Shown one piece after another: positions 6,675 through 10,120 of a stretch of DNA of 10,120 nucleotides. Position 1 is the stretch's first letter. Each line of letters starts with the position of its first letter. This DNA comes from Gammaproteobacteria bacterium. GTDB taxonomy: Bacteria; Pseudomonadota; Gammaproteobacteria; HK1. The translations under genes were made by a program, and so were the position numbers. The notes beneath the pieces were generated by a model. It worked only from the letters and a program-made list of their open reading frames with translations, did no database searches and was not told the DNA's origin. The stretch spans positions 11,284 to 21,403 of the forward strand of contig JAGRHX010000380.1 in the NCBI GenBank assembly GCA_020444775.1, read 5' to 3'.

Positions 6675-7648
6675 AACGGCAGCTGCTCAATGGGATGGTC
6701 GGCCTCGGGGCCGGGCTGCTGACCCTGCACGGCGGTGTCGCCCTTGCGCAGGGTTGCATCTTCGGTGCCGGTTCGAGCCAGCCATCGGTCCGCGTCGACG
6801 ATCCGAACATCGTCGCCTGGGCCGCCAACAGACAAGCGGGTGATCTGGACTACCAGCCGGGACCGGGCGTGGACCCGGGTTGGGACGTGCCACAGGCTGC
6901 TGTCGGGCCCGCCGATTCGATCGGCAGCGTGGACCAGCTCTCGACAGTTGTCAGCCTGGGTCGTGGTGGCAAGATGACGCTGCGCTTCGACCCGCCCATC
7001 GTCGACGGCAGCGGCTGGGACTTCGCCATCTTCGAGAATGCCTTCGCGGTCGGCAGCGAGCTGTTCATGGAACTGGCCTGGGTGGAGGTCTCGGCGGACG
7101 GCCAGGTCTTCTATCGCTTCCCGACCTTCTCCTCCAACCGCAGGATAATCAACCGATTCGACACGATGAACCCGAGCGGGGTCATCGGTTTTGCCAGCAA
7201 GGACGTGGCCGGCTGCGGCACCCCTTTCGACCTTGCGGTCTTCGGCGGCAACCTGCCCAGCCCGATACGCTATGTACGTATCATCGATGTGGTCGGCGAC
7301 GGCAGCAGTACTGTTCCCTCGTTCAACCCCGTTACGTTCCAATCCGACATATTTCCACTCTACGACCCCTATCCGACCGAGGGTAGCACCGGCTTCGACC
7401 TGGATGCGGTTGCGGTTCGATACCTCGATACCAGCAATCCGGATCCCGACCCCGATCCGGATCCGGATCCGGAACCCGACACGGGTCCTGCTGACGCACA
7501 GGTCTCCGTTCCATTGCCACCGACCGCGCTGGGCGCGCTGATGCTGTCCCTGGCCGTGCTCCTGCTTCGCGCGGCTGGTCGGCGGACAGTCCGTCCAGGC
7601 CTGGACCCGGCCATCGGTGGACGCCGGCGCGGCGGATACCCGACATGA
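6671..7648 (+). CDS. Secreted 'cell surface protein' accessory to BtuB with PEP-CTERM-like tail
   Basis: A 325-residue protein translationally coupled to btuB through an ATGA overlap. It has a signal peptide (residues 1-26, ending VALA). A beta-rich domain follows, with [50 protein letters not shown] and [10 protein letters not shown]. From memory, this pattern resembles 'cell surface proteins' encoded near BtuB genes in Bacteroidota; I could not search for it. Residues 256-270 are an Asp-Pro linker. After it comes SVPLPP, a hydrophobic stretch ([14 protein letters not shown]) and RAAGRR, which resembles a PEP-CTERM/VPLPA-type sorting signal or a simple C-terminal membrane anchor. About 20 further basic residues follow, longer than in typical signals. 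Two cysteines (C29 and C189) could form a disulfide. A role in binding or presenting cobamide to BtuB is inferred from context only. Confidence 0.8.
   Translation: MKRQLLNGMVGLGAGLLTLHGGVALAQGCIFGAGSSQPSVRVDDPNIVAWAANRQAGDLDYQPGPGVDPGWDVPQAAVGPADSIGSVDQLSTVVSLGRGGKMTLRFDPPIVDGSGWDFAIFENAFAVGSELFMELAWVEVSADGQVFYRFPTFSSNRRIINRFDTMNPSGVIGFASKDVAGCGTPFDLAVFGGNLPSPIRYVRIIDVVGDGSSTVPSFNPVTFQSDIFPLYDPYPTEGSTGFDLDAVAVRYLDTSNPDPDPDPDPDPEPDTGPADAQVSVPLPPTALGALMLSLAVLLLRAAGRRTVRPGLDPAIGGRRRGGYPT
7439..7480 (+). repeat. Asp-Pro low-complexity linker repeat
   Basis: A run of CCGGAT/CCCGAC-type hexamers encodes (Pro-Asp)n at residues 257-270 of the surface protein, with one Glu replacing Asp near the end. 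The most regular part is 7454-7471. It forms an extended spacer between the folded domain and the C-terminal hydrophobic tail, as commonly seen in anchored surface proteins. Copy number could vary in multiples of two residues without a frameshift. Confidence 0.85.
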
Positions 7649-7673
7649 CCGTTCACGACTACAGGTAACCAGA

Positions 7674-8507
7674 ATGATTTCCTTGCAGTGCCGATCCCCG
7701 TTCCTCGTCCTGACGCTCCTTCTGAGCTGTGTCGCGTTCAAGGCGAACGCCCGCTACGCAACCATGGACGATCTGGGTCTACAGCCGGGCGGACCCGATC
7801 AGGCCATCACCGCGTCAGGCGAGTACGGCAGCTTCGAAAGCGGCGGCGCCCGCTTCGAGTACGAACCTTATCAAGGCTGGGCCTACTCGTTCTGGACCGA
7901 CCGACCAAGCGGCGCCAGTGGTCAACCGGACTTTCGCGAGCAGCTGCTGGCGGTGACCCGCGATGGTGCCGGCCCGGGACAGGACGCCTACGCCGTCGGC
8001 TTTGCCGGCGATGACTATCTATCCAGCGAGAACCCCAAGCCCGCGCTGCCGGCCTTCGTGCGCTTCGACAATCCGGTGTACGTGAGGGACGTGGCAATCA
8101 CCAACACCTATTGGACCGCCTATGCCATGCAGTCAGGTCTGACCGGATTCGTGACCGTGGAAGAGTTCAAGGACGAGAACCAGGACTACATGTACTTGTA
8201 TATCGAAGGACTGGACGCCAACGGCATGTCGACTGGCAGATTGCAGGTGACCCTGGCCGAAGGCAGCTACGTGCTCGATAAGTGGCTCCGAGTCGGGCTG
8301 CGCGATCTGGGCATGGTCAATGCGCTTGCTTTCAGCGTCGACGCGAGCCAGCGTAACCTCAGAGGTGAGATGAACGTGCCGGCGTATTTCGCGCTGGACG
8401 ATCTGTCCTTCGTGCCCACGCCGGTGCCACCCGCGGCGGCCCTGCTGGCCGTGCCCCTTGTATGGCTGCTGGGCCGGCGGCGTCGAGGCCGTGCGGGCCG
8501 CGCATGA
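7674..8507 (+). CDS. DUF4465 secreted protein with PEP-CTERM-like tail, BtuB accessory
   Basis: The 277-residue product matches the DUF4465 family. It has a signal peptide to about residue 26 (VLTLLLSCVAFKANA), YQGWAYSFWTD near 66-76, DAYAVGFAG near 104-112, an ITNTYWTAYAMQSG block near 142-155, YIEGLDANG, WLRVGLRDLG, and MNVPAYFALDDLSF at 233-246. The C-terminus (VPTPVPPAAALLAVPLVWLLGRRRRGR) has the Val-Pro / hydrophobic / Arg layout of PEP-CTERM sorting signals, in a more typical form than its upstream neighbour. DUF4465 proteins in Bacteroidota are, as I recall, often found in B12 uptake loci; no reaction is known. The ATG at 7674 has AGGT 7 nt upstream and directly precedes the signal peptide; a GTG at 7617 would overlap the previous gene. 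The gap to the previous gene is 25 nt and the 3' end overlaps btuF. It probably captures cobamide, alone or with its neighbour. Confidence 0.85.
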   Translation: MISLQCRSPFLVLTLLLSCVAFKANARYATMDDLGLQPGGPDQAITASGEYGSFESGGARFEYEPYQGWAYSFWTDRPSGASGQPDFREQLLAVTRDGAGPGQDAYAVGFAGDDYLSSENPKPALPAFVRFDNPVYVRDVAITNTYWTAYAMQSGLTGFVTVEEFKDENQDYMYLYIEGLDANGMSTGRLQVTLAEGSYVLDKWLRVGLRDLGMVNALAFSVDASQRNLRGEMNVPAYFALDDLSFVPTPVPPAAALLAVPLVWLLGRRRRGRAGRA

Positions 8508-9357
8508 GCGCAAGGCCCGCGGCGCCCGCGGGTTCGTTGCGCTGCTCGTCCTGCTGAGCGCGCTGTCGGCCGCGGCGGCGCCGGCCGAGCCACGTCGTAT
8601 CGCGTCGATGAATCTGTGCACCGACCAGCTGCTGGTGGCCCTGGTCGATGCCCAGCGCATCGCCACCCTGAGCTTCCTGATCGACGATCCGGCGGCTTCA
8701 CACATGCCCGGACGCTATCCGGGGATCCCCCGCAACCGGGGTCAGGTCGAGGAGATCGTCGGCCTGCAACCGGATCTGGTGCTGGCCGGTCGGCACGCGG
8801 CGCGGACAGCGGTGCTGAGCCTGCGCAGGCTGGGCTACACGGTGGTCGAGCTGGACATCGCGGTAAGTCTGGACGACATCGCCGACAACGTCCGTCGGGT
8901 GGCCGCCGCGGTCCACGAGAGCGCGCGCGGGGAACGCATGATCGAGCAGCTGCGTAAGACCATCACCAGCTTGCAGCCCGCACCTACATCAGCACCACGA
9001 GCCGTCTATCTGCAGCCGAACATGATCAGCTCCGGCGCGCACACCTTGATGGACGCATTGATGCAGGCCGCCGGCGTGCGCAACATCGGCGCCGAGCTCG
9101 GCCTGAGGGGGGATGCGCCCCTGCCCTTGGAGACCCTGGTTTCGAGCGCACCGGACATCCTGGTGATACCCGCCCGTCACCCCGACACACCTTCCCTTGC
9201 TCATCGGCTGCTGCGCCATCCGGTGATCCGCAGCCTCGCATCAAGCGCTCGCGTGCTGCAGGTTCGCGATGCGCATCTACTGTGTGGACTGCCTCGGTCC
9301 ATCGAGGTAGCCGTGGCGCTGCGCAAGGCCGCGACCGCCGCGGAGCGCCGACGATGA
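8491..9357 (+). CDS. btuF: BtuF-like periplasmic cobalamin-binding protein of the ABC importer
   Basis: The 288-residue periplasmic binding protein has the class III (BtuF/FhuD/TroA-like) fold. A signal peptide (ALLVLLSALSAAAA) is followed by RRIASMNLCTDQLLVAL, then NRGQVEEIVGLQPDLVLAG, the long helix region SLDDIADNVRRVAAAV, and a second lobe with NIGAELGLRG, LETLVSSAPDILVIPA and a terminal LPRSIEVAVALRKA. It is slightly longer than E. coli BtuF (266). It would hand B12 delivered by BtuB to BtuCD. The best start is GTG 8491, which overlaps the DUF4465 gene by 17 nt. A TTG at 8458 is also in frame but lies deep in the upstream gene. No other usable start exists before the signal sequence. The NLCTDQ form is one I associate with proteobacterial siderophore/B12 binding proteins. 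B12 is preferred because of the riboswitch and btuB. Confidence 0.85.
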   Translation: MRAAHERKARGARGFVALLVLLSALSAAAAPAEPRRIASMNLCTDQLLVALVDAQRIATLSFLIDDPAASHMPGRYPGIPRNRGQVEEIVGLQPDLVLAGRHAARTAVLSLRRLGYTVVELDIAVSLDDIADNVRRVAAAVHESARGERMIEQLRKTITSLQPAPTSAPRAVYLQPNMISSGAHTLMDALMQAAGVRNIGAELGLRGDAPLPLETLVSSAPDILVIPARHPDTPSLAHRLLRHPVIRSLASSARVLQVRDAHLLCGLPRSIEVAVALRKAATAAERRR

Positions 9358-10120
9358 CCCCCTGGCGCCCCGCTGAGCGCTGGCTGCTGATGGGCTTGCT
9401 GCTGCTGCTGGGCACGCTGGCCTGCGTGTCGCTGCTGGTCGGCAGCAGCCAGCTACCGGCCCGGCAGGTGCTCGGCAGCCTGCTGGGTCAGGACCAGCCC
9501 ATGGTGGACATCATAGTCTGGCAGGTCCGGCTGCCGCGGACCCTGCTCGCAATCATCGTCGGTGGCAGCCTGGCCCTGGCCGGCGCGGTGCTGCAGGGGC
9601 TGCTGCGCAACCCGTTGGCCGAGCCCGGCCTGATCGGGGTATCCGGCGCCGCCGCGCTGGGCGCGGTCATCGCCTTCTATACCGGGCTGGTCAACAGCCT
9701 GCCCCTGGCGCTGCCGCTGGGCGGGCTGCTGGGCGCGGCCCTGGCGGTCGCCAGCCTGCTGCTATTGGCTGGCCGCAGTCAGTCGACCCTGACCCTGATC
9801 CTCGCGGGTGTCGCGGTCAACAGCCTGGCCGGCGCGTTGACCGCGCTCGCGCTCAGTCTTTCGCCGAATCCTTTCGCCGCGCTGGAGATCGTCTTCTGGA
9901 TGCTCGGCTCGCTGGCCAATCGTGGCATGGACGAGGTCTGGCTGGCCGCCAGCCTGGCGTTCCCCGGCTGCCTGTGCATGCTGATGCTCGGTCGTGGCCT
10001 GACCGCGCTGACGCTCGGCGAATCGGTCGCCATCAGTCTCGGCGTGGATATGCAGCGCTTGCGTTGGCTCGCCGTGCTCAGCGCCGCGCTCGCGGTCGGC
10101 GCCAGCGTCTCGGTGACCGG
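9354..10120 (+). CDS. btuC: BtuC-type FecCD-family permease, C-terminally cut by window edge
   Basis: The gene starts at the ATG overlapping the btuF stop (ATGA at 9354-9357) and stays open for 255 codons to the right edge. It encodes a polytopic membrane protein of the FecCD/BtuC family, which forms the inner-membrane channel for B12, haem and iron-chelate importers. Visible landmarks are a first transmembrane helix (WLLMGLLLLLGTLACVSLLV), VRLPRTLLAIIVGGSLALAG near residues 59-78, LQGLLRNPLAEPGLIGVSG near 81-99, ILAGVAVNS, FWMLGSL, and LGVDMQRLRWLAV near 231-243, the cytoplasmic loop region that contacts the ATPase. E. coli BtuC has 326 residues, so about 70 should lie beyond the edge, probably followed by btuD. 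Substrate assignment rests on btuB, btuF and the riboswitch. Confidence 0.93.
   Translation, partial: MTPWRPAERWLLMGLLLLLGTLACVSLLVGSSQLPARQVLGSLLGQDQPMVDIIVWQVRLPRTLLAIIVGGSLALAGAVLQGLLRNPLAEPGLIGVSGAAALGAVIAFYTGLVNSLPLALPLGGLLGAALAVASLLLLAGRSQSTLTLILAGVAVNSLAGALTALALSLSPNPFAALEIVFWMLGSLANRGMDEVWLAASLAFPGCLCMLMLGRGLTALTLGESVAISLGVDMQRLRWLAVLSAALAVGASVSVT

Noticed and set aside
6590..7741. Minus-strand 383-codon frame over the surface protein gene
   Set aside because: Antisense to a gene with signal peptide, operon coupling and family motifs; its repetitive Arg/Ile stretch is the reverse of the Asp-Pro linker.

Overview
The window looks like chromosomal DNA of a GC-rich Gram-negative bacterium, most likely a gammaproteobacterium. 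It encodes outer-membrane proteins (a TonB-dependent receptor and an LpxR-type lipid A deacylase), a periplasmic ZrgA-type metal protein and a BtuF/BtuC importer. The gene order ZrgA then ABC ATPase is one I know mainly from Vibrio and Pseudomonas. I see no transposase, integrase, tRNA, rRNA or CRISPR array.

Left part, minus strand (reading from 2468 down to 1): a metal-dependent cyclase-family hydrolase, a small DUF2946 membrane/periplasmic protein with a CxxC motif, a ZrgA/DUF2796 His-rich metal-binding protein, and the first 53 codons of an ABC ATPase. The last two, probably with DUF2946, look like a zinc or other divalent metal handling cluster that continues off the left edge. Two strong dyads lie in its intergenic gaps. 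The cyclase may be an unrelated neighbour.

Middle, plus strand: an LpxR-family lipid A 3'-O-deacylase (2701-3873), with three perfect 12-bp direct repeats in its upstream region.

Right part, plus strand (3946 to the edge): a cobalamin operon. A plausible sigma-70 promoter leads directly into a long cobalamin riboswitch (about 3983-4315). A 250-nt structured leader follows, then btuB, two secreted accessory proteins, btuF and the start of btuC. The genes are tightly coupled (ATGA overlaps or short gaps). The accessory proteins are a signal-peptide 'cell surface protein' type beta-rich domain with an Asp-Pro linker, and a DUF4465 protein. Both end in a Val-Pro-x-Pro / hydrophobic / Arg tail that resembles a PEP-CTERM sorting signal.

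The most interesting proposal is that these two proteins form a cobamide-capture module acting with BtuB, B12-repressed through the same riboswitch. It would be comparable in logic to the surface B12-binding partners of BtuB in Bacteroidota, but in a proteobacterial setting with a different anchoring tail. That function is inferred from operon context and remembered family resemblance, not shown.
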